A stretch of DNA of 64,000 nucleotides from NCBI GenBank assembly GCA_018136815.1, contig CM030940.1, positions 1,830,001 through 1,894,000 on the forward strand. Direction: 5' to 3'. Both the position numbers and the translations under genes were made by a program. A model generated the notes under the pieces. It was not told the DNA's origin. It saw only the letters and a program-made list of their open reading frames with translations, and did no database searches. Position 1 is the first letter of the stretch. Each line of letters starts with the position of its first letter. The DNA comes from Isochrysis galbana (taxonomy: Eukaryota; Haptophyta; Isochrysidales; Isochrysidaceae). Below, piece after piece: positions 1-9,728 of this stretch.

Positions 1-2
1 CG

Positions 3-188
3 GCTCCCAAGGAGCCCGGGCTCATCAAGACGGGGGTCCACAAACCGCAAACCGGAGGGAAAGGAGACCAAATGAAGGCAAGCCGCCTTGAGCGAATGTT
101 TTCTCAGGCCGGTAAGTTGCACGATGATCTCAAGGAATCCCAAGCAGATGAAATCTTTGAGCATGCTTTGCTCGCAGCAGCCAATTAA
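3..188 (+). CDS. 3' end of an unidentified gene (last exon, cut by window edge)
   Basis: The frame beginning at base 3 is open for 61 codons and stops at TAA 186-188. The peptide (starting APKEPGLIKTG, ending FEHALLAAAN) is hydrophilic and helix-prone, with a run like SRLERMFSQAGKLHDDLKES, which looks like a real C-terminus rather than chance. Its 5' part lies outside the window, so the family cannot be named. An ATG at 72 could in principle start a short protein, but the frame is open before it, so a terminal exon is the simpler reading. Downstream DNA quickly becomes AT-rich and repetitive, as expected for a 3' flank. Confidence 0.5.
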   Translation, partial: APKEPGLIKTGVHKPQTGGKGDQMKASRLERMFSQAGKLHDDLKESQADEIFEHALLAAAN

Positions 189-262
189 TTGTGAATGAGT
201 GAGAGCTTGATTGTGATTGAGCTTGAGCTTGCGCATTTACTTGTCATTACGTGGTACGTGGG

Positions 263-306
263 CTCGCACACGCGCACACGCACACGCGCGCGCGCGCATG
301 CGCATG
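263..306. repeat. Alternating purine-pyrimidine (CA/CG) tract
   Basis: A stretch of CACACG and CGCGCG repeats ends in CATGCGCATGCG. Such alternating tracts are prone to form Z-DNA. It lies in the 3' flank of the preceding exon. Nothing else is recognisable between 190 and 545. Confidence 0.6.
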
Positions 307-544
307 CGGCATTAATTGGGTATTAACAGGTTAACAGGATATGCCCCAAATGCTAAGTACCTATTACTTAGAGATAGTGCTCCACTACTAAGTACCTACT
401 TAAAGATAGTGCATAGTGCCAACGCCAACGCTTGGTAGATAGCCAACTTAGTAGTTAGTAGTGCTGCAGCTCGGTAACTTGTTGCCCACGCCTTGTACAA
501 TGTACACTGGACACTGGGAGCAGGAGCAGGGGGTTTGCCAAGGC

Positions 545-700
545 GAGGGGGGAGATTTGAATAAAGGGTGGCATATGTGTATTATATGTGTCTGTGGCAG
601 TTGCACACGTCAAGGCGTACGGGCAGTTGCGCTGAGGGGTGTCGTGATAGTACCGGGCTAGTGGCAGTAGTGGTAGTGGTACTAACGCCCAGTTATTTCA
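545..700 (+). repeat. Fragment of dispersed repeat E
   Basis: This segment matches, in inverted orientation, the 51545-51700 and 57185-57330 regions: GGGGTGTCGTGATAGTACCG, the CTAGTGG block and the CGTTAGT block are shared. It is the end of repeat E that lies next to a TATAAAA-like sequence in the 51.5-kb copy. The rest of the element is absent here. From 700 to 1421 no gene or repeat is recognised. Confidence 0.65.
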
Positions 701-1421
701 TTAACATTAAATACCGCCGAGTGGAGAGCAAGAGCAAGGCGAATGGGAGGTGCGTGCGCCGCGATATAGGAGCGATCGAGCTGTGGTGCGTGGTGCTCCG
801 CTACTCCTCGCAATAGCTGTAGCGATACAATAATTTGCCGAATACATTACCCTTGGGAGTAAGGGCATCATAAAACAGCATTTGCTGTCTTGAAGAAAGA
901 AGTGCACGCATACGTGCGCGTGCACCTAATTGCGGGCCCACGACGGCACACTAGACGAAGCGCTAGAGGGCGTGGGAAATGCGAATTTTCACGCGATGAG
1001 CCTGCCTCCGGCGATTACTGCAAAGGCCAAAGTAGCCCGCACGACGCATGGCGGCCGAGCAGTGACCCCGGCTCATGCATGCAGCGAGAAGTTTCTGCAC
1101 ATGCACGCCGATGACCGTCCGAGCGCAAGCCCACCTGCGGCCACGCGCCTGCGGTTGCACATACTGCGCGCATAGACTCGAGAGGGATTGCAGCAACAGT
1201 GAGAATCACAGCTTGGCCACCAAATCTTAGCTAGCGCCCAGCGACCGATAGTGCAATCCACTCGCTCACAGATGTTGCCGTGAGGAGCCAACAACTAACC
1301 TCGCGCAGGATGACGTAAGCCTCTTTCAGATTTACCACGCCGCGACCACACGCCGTCGTCAAGGGCGACACCCGTCCCGTATGACATTGTCTTCCGGCTT
1401 CGAAAGCTTCACATGGTGAAG

Positions 1422-2531
1422 CTACTGCATGCGAAGAACATCCTTGAAAGGAATTGAATCGGGAATGTCAGAAAGTTTGACCGAGGCGATCGCCTTGGCC
1501 ATCTTCTCCTCTGCCTCCTTCTCAATTTCCTTCATCTTCTCTGCAGACATGGAGTCTGCGAGCGAGGCAATGACCTACGACAGCAGGGGCGCGATCTTGA
1601 CTCAAGGGGGGATGCAAGCAATGCGCAAGTGGCATACGTCACAGAAAAGACTCGAAACAAGTAGCATCTTCACACTGGGCGATGACTGCAATGCCACCTT
1701 GTTGTTTTGCGCGGTGAGAAAGGCGGCCGAGTTGGCAATAATCTCCTTCTTCTCCTTGTCCGTTAGCTTGTACTCGAGACCATCGTACATGGTCTTCTCG
1801 CGACGCTCGAGCAACTTCACGTTGTTCATGATTTCGTGCACGAGGGTGCCCTCCACAGTGTACTTGCAAAGCTTCGGGTCTGTCGGGCCAAACATGGAGG
1901 TGTGTCTTTAGAGCCGCGACTAGTAGCAGCGATGGGCAGAGGAGAGGGCGATGCAAGAGCGAGGGCGCATGCCAGCGCGCATGACAGCTGGGGCACGTTG
2001 TCCACCGAGGCGCTACTTTAACCAGGCTCTGTGCGGGGGAGTGTGCACTCACCGCGCGGAGCTGAGACTGTCGGCACAACTCCTGTGCACAAAGGGTCCT
2101 GCATGCACGCAACAGCGCGGAGACTGTGAGCATTCAATCGCCCACGTAGCGGTACCAGGCTGCCTGGATAGTGCATCCACCAGACGTCAAGTCGCCCTCA
2201 TTCGTTGGGGCATGCATCGACGCACCTTCTCGACACGCGCCACAATCTGCTTCAACAACTCCGGCTGCGAGGCTGCAAATGACTCGTACGTCTCCCGGAT
2301 CTTGGTCTGCCGCGGCCGAAACGGAAGTGTGTGAGATGAAGCACCGAGCTATCACCGGCACATCAAGGTGGCACATCGGGGAGCCAAGGGTGGGGGATGT
2401 GGAGACGCACCGCGTGCGCTGCGAGGGGCTTGAGGCTTTCGGCGAGATGCGGCGCAAGCTTGAGCCACTTTTGCTCGGCCGTCTTGAGCTTGGTCACCAC
2501 GTCGCCTGAGGCGACCTCCGACATCAGATGC
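1422..2531 (-). CDS. Unidentified multi-exon gene, 3' half
   Basis: Four minus-strand exons can be read. 2531-2411 encodes HLMSEVASGDVVTKLKTAEQ and continues for 20 more residues. 2306-2226 encodes TKIRETYESFAAS and continues to VARVEK. A third exon ends at 1698, with its start uncertain near 1865-1890, and contains YTVEGTLVHEIMNNVKLLER. The terminal exon, 1574-1422, ends FKDVLRMQ. Introns are GT-AG: donors GTGCGTCT, GTGCGTCG and GTGGCATT, acceptors CGGCAG and TCGTAG. The product is charged and helical; I do not recognise a family. The start lies upstream of 2531, beyond a long polypurine stretch on the coding strand, and could not be placed. The exon 2-3 join is ambiguous because no single acceptor keeps the whole open frame, although AAG before YTVEG preserves phase. 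Confidence 0.5.
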
Positions 2532-2576
2532 CTAACAGAAGGGCAAGTAGGCGAGGGGTCAGCCATTCCGGCTTCC

Positions 2577-3430
2577 ATTTCTCTCTCTCTCTCTCTCCCT
2601 CCCCCCCCCCCCTTGATTCCCACTTCCACGTTTGTCTGCGCTCTTCTCTTCCTCCCTCTCCCTTCATTCTCCCTCTCCCTCCCTCCCTCCCTCCCTCCCT
2701 CTCCCTCCCTCTCCCTCCCTCTCCCTCCCTCTCCCTCCCTCTCCCTCCCTCTCCCTCCCTCTCCCTCCCTCTCCCTCCCTCTCCTCCCTCCCTCTCTCCC
2801 TCCCTCTCTCTCCCTCCCTCTCCCTCTCTCTGCCCAGGCGTCATTGCACATGGGGAGCGTGGTCGCGGGAGGGCGAGAGGCGTGCGCTGTCCCTTCTTCT
2901 CCCTCTCTCCCTGCTCCCCCCCCTCCCCGACTCCCCTCGTCCACCCGCGCCTTCCGCCCGCCGCACCTCAACGACATGCCTCTCTCCCTCTCTCTCCTCC
3001 CCCCCTCTCTCTCTCTCTCTCTGCCCCCCGGCCCCTGGCGCGCCGCTGTCGGCTGCTGCCCCCCCCCCCGTGCCCCCCCCCGGTACTCCCCCCCCGTGCC
3101 CCCCCCGGTACTCCCCCCCGGTTTCCCCCCCGGTTACTCCCCCCCCCGGTACTCCCCCCCACCCCCCCCCGGTGCTTCCCCCCCCCCTAAGTCCCCCCAT
3201 GCTCCCCCCCCCCTCCCCCCCCCCCCCCCTTCCCCCCCCCCCCCCCCCCCCCCCCAGTACCTCCCCCCCCGGTGCTACCCCCCACCCCCCACCCCTCCAT
3301 GCTCACCCCCCCCCTCCCCCGGTACTCCCCCCGCGGTGCTCCCCCCCTCCCCCCCGGTTACCCCCCCCCCCTGCTCTCTCACTCCTCCCCCCCCCCGTAC
3401 CGGTACTCCTCCCCCGCCCCCTTCCTCTGC
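2577..3430. repeat. Polypyrimidine and poly-C tract, including a 10-bp CT tandem repeat
   Basis: About 850 bp of the plus strand are nearly all C and T. First comes (CT)n, then a tandem array of the 10-mer CTCCCTCCCT (about 2680-2785), then CT-rich sequence, and from about 3058 many C-runs of 5-20 bases spaced by short linkers such as GGTACT. On the minus strand the last part is a series of G-runs, the classic pattern for G-quadruplex DNA. Long open frames across the tract simply reflect lack of A/G and are not treated as genes. Confidence 0.8.
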
Positions 3431-3669
3431 TCACTCTGTCTCTGTTGCTCTATTGCTCTTGCGTAAACACATGTACTCTACTTTCTACTTTAACTTTAAC
3501 ATTTTATAACTCTTTACTGCCGGAGCAGCCAACACCCAAATGAAAATGGCTGCTTCCCACCCCTATATCCTACATGTGAAACACATGTTGCGCGTGGGAG
3601 AGGGGTATTTTTGGATCAAGATCAAGGCTAGGGTTGGGTTAAGCGTTAAGCCCGTTAACAGTTAACAAG

Positions 3670-4075
3670 TTAATACCATGAAAAAACTATTGTTATAGTT
3701 TGAACTGTGGAGCGTGCCGCGACCGCTCCCGAGCCCCAGGCGACCCTCGCCACTGCGGCCCACCTGGGACGCCGCCACGCCGCCCGAGGCGGCTCGTCAG
3801 AAAGCCCTCTCAAAGCCCATCCACCCCATCCAAACCACACCGTGTCCACACCCGCACGCGAGCGCGCGGGGTGCGGCGAGCACTGGCACCGAACAGGCTG
3901 CCACCATGGCTCTGCGCTCCCAGCGAGAGTCTGGACAGATTTGTTGACTGCTCAGCCCCTGCCAGGGGCTGAGTATAATTGTGTAGGCCCACGCCGCCGC
4001 ACGGGGAGTGCCTGTGTCTGCGATGGAGAGAGGGGGGTGCAAGGCGCCCACTGGCCTCCTACTTAAAAAAAGTTG
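3670..4075. repeat. Composite repeat relic: LINE 5' end plus repeat E end
   Basis: The left end (AAAAAACTATTGTTATAG at about 3679, followed by a degenerate GGAGCG..CCGCGACCGCTCC) matches the 5' end of the LINE copies near 6566 and 25375. The right end (about 3950-4070: CAGCCCCTGCC, then GTGTCTGCGATGGAGAG, then a GGC-rich block) matches repeat E near 52350-52465. No intact coding sequence remains. Confidence 0.6.
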
Positions 4076-4137
4076 AGCTTGTCTGAGAGAGAGAGTAGGT
4101 TAGCTAGCTGTGCAGTCTGCTCCTAGCAAGCCATAAG

Positions 4138-4248
4138 GCATGCCAGGAGAGTGGGTGGTTCCTCCCCCACAGCAGGGGAGGAGTGGAGAGAGAGGGAGCG
4201 CGTGTCCCCCCCCGCGGCGAACCAAGTATAAACTTAGTTAGGGGGAGT
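4138..4248 (+). repeat. Dispersed repeat R, copy 1
   Basis: The block GTGGGTGGTTCCTCCCCCAC through GGCGAACCAAGTATAAACTT recurs at 18765-18860 in the same orientation and, inverted, at 12000-12085. All copies end in GCGAAC(C/T)AAGTATAAA. The third copy served as the target of the LINE at 9729-11989. Confidence 0.7.
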
Positions 4249-4614
4249 TGCTTATGAATTGCATGGGAGTTAGATGCGCAGCTGGAGCTTTGTCTTCTCC
4301 AACGCCCGCAACACTCGGTCCACGAGCAGCCATTTGGAGCACATTATGGTTGTTCTACTGTCGGGCGCCCGATACTTACTGGATCGTGTTCCCATAGAGC
4401 GGCTGCGAATTTTCCTCAAATGGTCATACACTCGGAGCATCGCTTGTGCTTTCTTGTCGATCATGGCTTGAGCACCCATGCCGACAATGAGGTTGGTTTG
4501 TCAAGTACACGACTCTCCAAATACCACAAGGTTTGCTGGATGCGAATCTTTTCAACGTTTGAGCGCCTGTCTGAGCTGCATCTACGTATGGCGTGTGTAG
4601 ACGGCATGCGAACC

Positions 4615-5556
4615 TCAGCGCCATTCAAATTGGCTCATTGCAAGGCTCCCAAAGGTCTCGTCCTGCTCACCAACCTTCACCCCAGCCTCGCCTAGCGCTG
4701 CGCCTAGACAGGCAAACAGCGGCATTAAGTGCTCAGCGCCACCGACTGGCTGTGATTCGCGAGCGGATGGGGCAGACTCCCATGCACACAGCTGACGAAT
4801 GCGCGCATCGGGCTCGAGCGAGCGGTCGGTGACAGCTTGTCTAAGCCAATTGTCGAACGTGCGTGAATGTGCCTCTCCCTTGGACCGCGATTCGCTGTCG
4901 CGCGCAAAGAAGTACTTGAAGTTGTGGAATGAGGCGCCTGAGCCCACAATGAGAACACCTGGACCCAAAGGTGGGGAGGCCAAGCTCAATGCACGCATCC
5001 GTACACGGCTAGTGCCGCAAGGCCACTGGAGTGGCCGCTTACCCTCATCGCGGAGCGGCGCAAGGGCACGGCCGATGGCCACTTGATCCTCTGCCTTTTG
5101 GCCCGCGCGCAGAGACACCGCAACGAGCGGCACATCTGCCTCCGGGATGAGAAGCTTCATAGGTACGAACACACCGTGGTCCCACCCTCGCTTCGTCTCG
5201 GCACGAGCCTTCAACCCTGCCGCTCCGAGCAGAGAAAGGATTCGCTCGGCGAGCGCTGGGGCTCCAGGTGCCTTGTACTCGTATTTGTACGACTCTGGCG
5301 GGAAGCCGCTGTAGTCGAAGTACAGTTTGGGCGATTCGGCCTTGCTCACAGCCACAACCTCCTCCTCCCAATGCGCAGTCACGACAACGACCGCGGTCGG
5401 CCGCACGGGGAGCGTAGCGATGTACGAGCCAAGGAAGCTTGCGACTGCCGGCTGCCGGCCAAGCAGCGGCATCGGCCCACCTCCGTGGTTGATGTAGAGG
5501 GCGGGCATGCGGACTGCGCCGCAGACCAGCGTCGAGGCGGCGGTTGTTGGGCTCAT
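4615..5556 (-). CDS. LigB-family (4,5-DOPA-type) extradiol aromatic ring-opening dioxygenase
   Basis: There are two exons, 5556-5043 and 4958-4615, joined by an 80-bp GT-AG intron (GTAAGC..TCCAG) that restores codon phase. The predicted protein is 285 aa, close to the usual 260-280. Class III (LigB superfamily) enzymes use non-haem Fe(II) to cleave catechol-like rings. Family hallmarks are visible: MPALYINHGGGPMP near the start (metal-binding His), VVVVTAHWEEE (His), the YDFSGFPP-like YFDYSGFPPESYKYEY, KRGWDHGVFVPMKLL (His), VLIVGSGASFHNF (His) and PVGGAEHLMPLF. An in-frame Met 17 (MPALYI) is an alternative start matching the family N-terminus better. The coding strand upstream is pyrimidine-rich. 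The true substrate cannot be told from sequence. Confidence 0.88.
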   Translation of the reverse strand: MSPTTAASTLVCGAVRMPALYINHGGGPMPLLGRQPAVASFLGSYIATLPVRPTAVVVVTAHWEEEVVAVSKAESPKLYFDYSGFPPESYKYEYKAPGAPALAERILSLLGAAGLKARAETKRGWDHGVFVPMKLLIPEADVPLVAVSLRAGQKAEDQVAIGRALAPLRDEGKRPLQWPCGTSRVRMRALSLASPPLGPGVLIVGSGASFHNFKYFFARDSESRSKGEAHSRTFDNWLRQAVTDRSLEPDARIRQLCAWESAPSARESQPVGGAEHLMPLFACLGAALGEAGVKVGEQDETFGSLAMSQFEWR

Positions 5557-5574
5557 TCAGGGAGGGGAAAAGAG

Positions 5575-5705
5575 TGCGCAAGAGAAAGAAGAAGAGGGCA
5601 GGGGGGAGGGCGGGCGGGGGGGGGGGGGGGAGGGGGGGGGGCAGGGAGGGAACGAGAGGGAGAGCGAGAGGGAGAGGGGGGGAAGAGAGAGAAGTTGGAG
5701 AGAGC
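5575..5705. repeat. GA/G-rich low-complexity tract upstream of the dioxygenase gene
   Basis: The plus strand is GA- and G-rich, so the coding strand of the dioxygenase is CT/C-rich directly before its start. It resembles the pyrimidine-rich leaders before several other genes in this window. Another G-rich patch lies at 5920-5950. From 5710 to 6290 no gene is recognised. Confidence 0.6.
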
Positions 5706-6294
5706 GGGGCTGCCCGAGTGTTCTCCGAGCTTTCGCCGGCCGGAGTCTCCGCGGCCCTCGCGTGCGAAAGGGAAGAAGGGCTTAGCTAGCCACTTTAGAG
5801 ATGGAACGTTCAAAGGTGGCGCAGCCCAGGAAACGGGGGGGCTACCGCTGTAGTACCGCTGGGGGGAGGGGGTGGTGCGGCGGTGCGGCAATGCCTCGCG
5901 GAAGTGGCTCATATGCGCGGGGGGTGGGGTGGGGTGGGGGGAAGGGGGCAGGCATTGAAGAGAGGCCGTCGAGTTGGCCCACACCGAGCGCGAGCACGGC
6001 AGAGCAGAGGCCGGTGATGGCTGAGTCTACCGTCTACTGTCTACCGTGATCGCGGATTGCGGCACTGCGGCACTGCGCACCTCCCTCCCCTTCCCTCTCG
6101 TCGTACACGACCTGATTACATGGAGCTCAGAGCACTCAACTTTCGCAGAGCATCTTCAAAGGTCAAAGGTGCTTCACGCCACCAGATAGTTAAGAGGAAG
6201 AGGTCTAGCAGTACATACTTGAACAACGAACAACTTGCTGCTTGCTGCTTGCTGCTTGGCGCCGGCTAGGTTTTCGCTTTTTTTTTTCTTCAAA

Positions 6295-7257
6295 ATTTGG
6301 GCGTCTCCTCCGCCGCGCCTACCGCCGGCATGCCTCCCTCCTCATTGCCCTCAGGCCCTATCTATGGTCTATCTATGGGCCATCCCAATTCGTCAGGCCC
6401 ACACCCACACCCTTCCCTATTCCCTATTCACTATTCGCGGGGAAAGGCACCAAAAAAAGTGGCCAGAAAGGGCCATCGAGATGGCAAGACAGACTCCCGG
6501 TTCGCTCCGACACTTGGAAACACCTAGCCCGCATATACACCTCGCAACTAATTACATCTAGAGACTCGAAAAAACTATTGTTATAGTTTTAGCGATGGAG
6601 CGCGCGCCGACCGCTCCCCTCTCCCAGCCCCCCGCCGCCACGACGCCCCAACGGGGCCGCCCCAAGCCGCCGGAGCCGAAGCGCTCGCAGGCCTCCGCAC
6701 CGCCCGACAGCGACGTCGAGATGGCCCCGCCACCCTCGCCTCCTAGGCAACCACAGAAGCAGGGAGCAGGCAAAGTCCTGATCCCTGCAGACAGCACAGC
6801 CAGACCCAGGCTCAGAACACCACCGCCGCCGGACAGCCACCCACTCAAGGACTCCCCATGGGGTGTGGCAGCTCTGCTGCCACCCCCATGGCGGTAACTC
6901 CTACCACCTGTGCACCCCTCGGGGGCGATAAGCCCAGGGCGCGCGAGGCGAAGCGCCCCACAAAAGTAGAACACCTTGGGGAAAGCCGCAAGGCTGGGCC
7001 CCCACACAGCGGCGCACACGTGTGCGCCTCCACCCAAACAGAATACAAAAGGCCCGTCCTCCGTCCTCCCCCTCCCCCTCCCCCAGCGTTAGGCCCAAAG
7101 TAGTGTACGTGAGCCGAGCCCCCGAAACCAAACTAAAAGGAACGAGGGGGGGAACGGGAAGGGGAGTGAGGGTGGGGCGAAGGCGATGTCAGGCGTAGAC
7201 CCCAGAGAACGGGACGGCGGCTAGCAACGTGGAATTCATCTTCAAGAATATTTTTTA
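6295..7257 (+). mobile_element. Scrambled, internally deleted LINE-derived element
   Basis: Pieces of one non-LTR family lie together in the wrong order. About 6300-6400 matches a segment also found at 58990-59060. About 6463-6562 matches the LINE reading frame at 10962-11066 (GPSRWQ.RLPV..DTWKHLAR). 6566-6925 is a LINE 5' end with AAAAAACTATTGTTATAG, then ATG at 6595 opening a Pro/Ala-rich frame (MERAPTAP..RGRPKPPEPKRSQA) also seen inverted at 25354. 6926-7257 matches the LINE 3' UTR at 11680-11989 and ends CTTCAAGAATATTTTTT. The join of ORF1 start to 3' UTR makes this a non-autonomous deletion derivative. No intact protein is expected. From 7258 to 7519 nothing else is seen. Confidence 0.7.
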
Positions 7258-7519
7258 TACCTTACAAAAGCATTAGCACGGCCTGTATCTGATCAGCGAG
7301 AGACGACGGACGACATGGACGAAACCTTCATTGCGGTGGCAGGCGAAGAAAATAGACAAATATGAAAATACAAGGTCAGTCACATAAAGCATGTAGAGTA
7401 CTGAATAATATGAAGATATTCCTCTTAGTGGTATGAAGTTCGAAGTTCATGGTCATGGATAATGGATAATGGATGCCGCTGCATCTCTCGTTGCTTGACG
7501 TAACGTCCGCCGCGCGCCG

Positions 7520-9095
7520 ATGGCGGCAGAGCTGCTGCGCGCTAAGGTTTTGAAGCTGCGCGAGCTGGCCTCGGGCGCGGGAAGCGCAGACGAGGCGGTG
7601 CGGCACCTGAACAGCGCACTCTATTTGCAGCCCAAGTCCGTCACCCTCCTCGTCGAGCGTGCTGATGCGCTCGTGCGCTTGGGCGATGTGGGCTCAGCGA
7701 TTGCAAATCTGAAGCATGCGATCCAGCTCGCTGAGGCGGCAGCGGCAGCTGAAGGCGCTTCTGAAGTGATCAAGGGTGATGGGAGCGACGCTTGGGCGCG
7801 CGCAGAGCTCAATCAGCGTCTTGCAGGTATGCTCGACCTGAGGGCTGCCATGCTGATGCAGGTCGGAGACCACTCCACCGCAGTCGCTTACCTCACAGAG
7901 GCGATCCAGCTGCTGCCGCATCGCCCCTCGTATCTCATGCACCGCGCTCTTGCGTACACTGGCTGCGAGGAGCCAAAGCTTGCACTCAAGGATCTCGAGG
8001 TGAGCCGCCACCCCCGCCTGGTGCCGAAGCGCCGCGATAAAGAGCTGTCTCAATGGAGCGCCCCACTCAATGCTGCGCAACGTAGGTTTGCATTGCACAG
8101 AAAGGCATGAGCGACAATACGGAGATATCTACCGCGGACTCACACTACCTGCGCGCAAAACTGTTAATGGTGCACGGAGACCTTTCTGAAGCGCGTGCGG
8201 CCGTCGATGATGCCTTGGCGATGCAGCCGTCGCACGCACCAGCTCTCGCATTGCGTGAGACGATGGACGATTGCGCTACCATCTACACGACTGAGGCGAC
8301 TAAGCTTGCTTTGCTGGGCAACGCCTCTGATGCGGTTGTAAATTTGGAGCATGCGAGACAGTTGCGGCCCGCTGATGCCTCGCTCAGAGTAAAACTTGCG
8401 ATGACGTTTCGCCAACAAGGACGGCTCCACGAGGCGGTCGAGGTGCGCCAAGCCCAATGTTGACTTTTGTGCTTTCTCCTCCATCGCCTTGGCTTGCTTG
8501 GGGGCACATTACAAACGTCACCCGATTTCGTGATGTGTAGGCGCTAGAGAGCGTGATCAACGAAGGGAAAGATCAGCCTGCGGTCGCACTCGCACGCAAG
8601 TCGCTTGGTCTCGTTTACAACGACTTGGGGGTTCAGCGGGCAATGGAGAAGCGGTTCGAAGAAGCCGTGCTCACCTTTGGTCAGGCGATTGATGCTAGCG
8701 GCGACAGTGTTGTCGCCGCTCCGTTTACGAACCGCGCTGACTGCCTGCGGCAGCTGGATCGCCCGTCGGAAGCATTGGTCGATTACGAGCGAGCCGCAGA
8801 TCTTGCGGCCGCTGATCCCGAGGCACTATGGCAAATCCGGACCCGGATGGCAATGTTGCACAATGACTCCGGCACTCGCCTTTTCAACCATGCGCAGGCT
8901 CGCAAAGCGGCACTCGCCTTCTCGCGCGCGATTGAGTGTAACCCGCGGGTGAGCCGCTTCTATCTCAATCGTGCGGAGGCCACGGTCCAGCTCAATCGCT
9001 TCGAGCTTGCACGTGACGATTTGCTGGTCGCCCTAAGGCTCGACCCAAAAAACCATCGCGCCCGTACCCTTCTCGCCGGGCTTTGCCCAAGCTGA
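7520..9095 (+). CDS. TTC16-like tetratricopeptide repeat protein
   Basis: Three exons (7520-7999, 8101-8442, 8541-9095) join in phase 0 to give 458 aa; donors are GTGAGC and GTGCGC, acceptors ACAG and GTAG. The protein is a string of TPR helices, for example YLQPKSVTLLVERADALVRL, LTEAIQLLPHRPSYLMHRAL and AIECNPRVSRFYLNRAEATV. TPR arrays are protein-binding scaffolds. The C-terminal third, with LVYNDLGVQRAMEKRFEEAV, FTNRADCLRQLDRPSEAL and NHRARTLLAGLCPS, follows the layout I associate with animal TTC16, a testis- and cilia-linked protein. That assignment is inference; TPR membership is secure. Note the CEP290 gene in the same window. Confidence 0.8.
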
Positions 9096-9330
9096 GGCCA
9101 ACAAGGGAGGAGTACATGTAGTCTAGCAGCATTTTTCAAGTTTTGTCGCCAGGGGCCGCTTGCATTTGAGCAAAGGACCAAGGAGAGCAATCGGGTACGA
9201 TCGCACGAAAGCAAAATGCGGGTGTAGGAAGGCGATTGAAAACGGCGTTTGAAGAGGCCGAAACCTCAGGTCAGTTTTTTTGACCGGCAACCCTGCAACT
9301 CGAGTATAACTTCTACCCACCTTTCCTCTA

Positions 9331-9681
9331 GGCCCAGTTCGTTCAATTATTTTCTGGTTGCATGTCTTGAAAAGGAACACAGTGTACGCCTGGAGCTCGT
9401 TGAGATCCAACGTGTACGATGAGACGATGAGGACAACCAAACTCGTGCAAACTATACAAACTCTGATTAATATGATACTTGGGTTCATCGCCGTCATAGT
9501 TGTGGCAGTGATCGTCGGCTTACCCCATGGTAAGTATCAAGTAAAAGTTTGTGGAACCATTCTCTGCTCTGCCCTAAGCAATTACGGATTTGCAACCTTA
9601 CTAGCTGCAGCACACACCCAAGAGCGTCCCTTGAGCGCTGTGCGCGAAGGCCAAGTTGAAGTTGAACTTGATTCAAGTTGA
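9331..9681 (+). CDS. 3' end of a small single-pass membrane protein gene
   Basis: An acceptor-like TTTCCTCTAG precedes an open exon (9331-9530) that ends at a strong donor, CATG|GTAAGT. A 77-bp intron ends TAGCTGCAG before the last exon (9608-9681), which keeps the frame and stops at TGA. The peptide holds a clear transmembrane helix (MILGFIAVIVVAVIVGL) preceded by basic and Thr-rich sequence and followed by a short hydrophilic tail ending VEVELDSS. First exons were not found between here and the TPR gene. No family is recognised. It could be a pseudogene tail, but the splice signals look functional. Confidence 0.45.
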   Translation, partial: GPVRSIIFWLHVLKRNTVYAWSSLRSNVYDETMRTTKLVQTIQTLINMILGFIAVIVVAVIVGLPHGKYQVKVCGTILCSALSNYGFATLLAAAHTQERPLSAVREGQVEVELDSS

Positions 9682-9708
9682 TAATAGTAGCTAATAAAAC
9701 ATCTCAAA

Positions 9709-9728
9709 TTTTATACTTAGTTCGCCCA
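9709..9728. repeat. Left target-site duplication of the LINE
   Basis: TTTTATACTTAGTTCGCCCA is repeated exactly at 11990-12009. It belongs to repeat R, which the LINE split in two. Some leading Ts could instead be element-derived. Confidence 0.75.

Noticed and set aside
2397-3543. Several Pro/Ser/Leu-rich frames over the pyrimidine tract
   Set aside because: Low complexity open in all three frames; no start context, domain or splice pattern.
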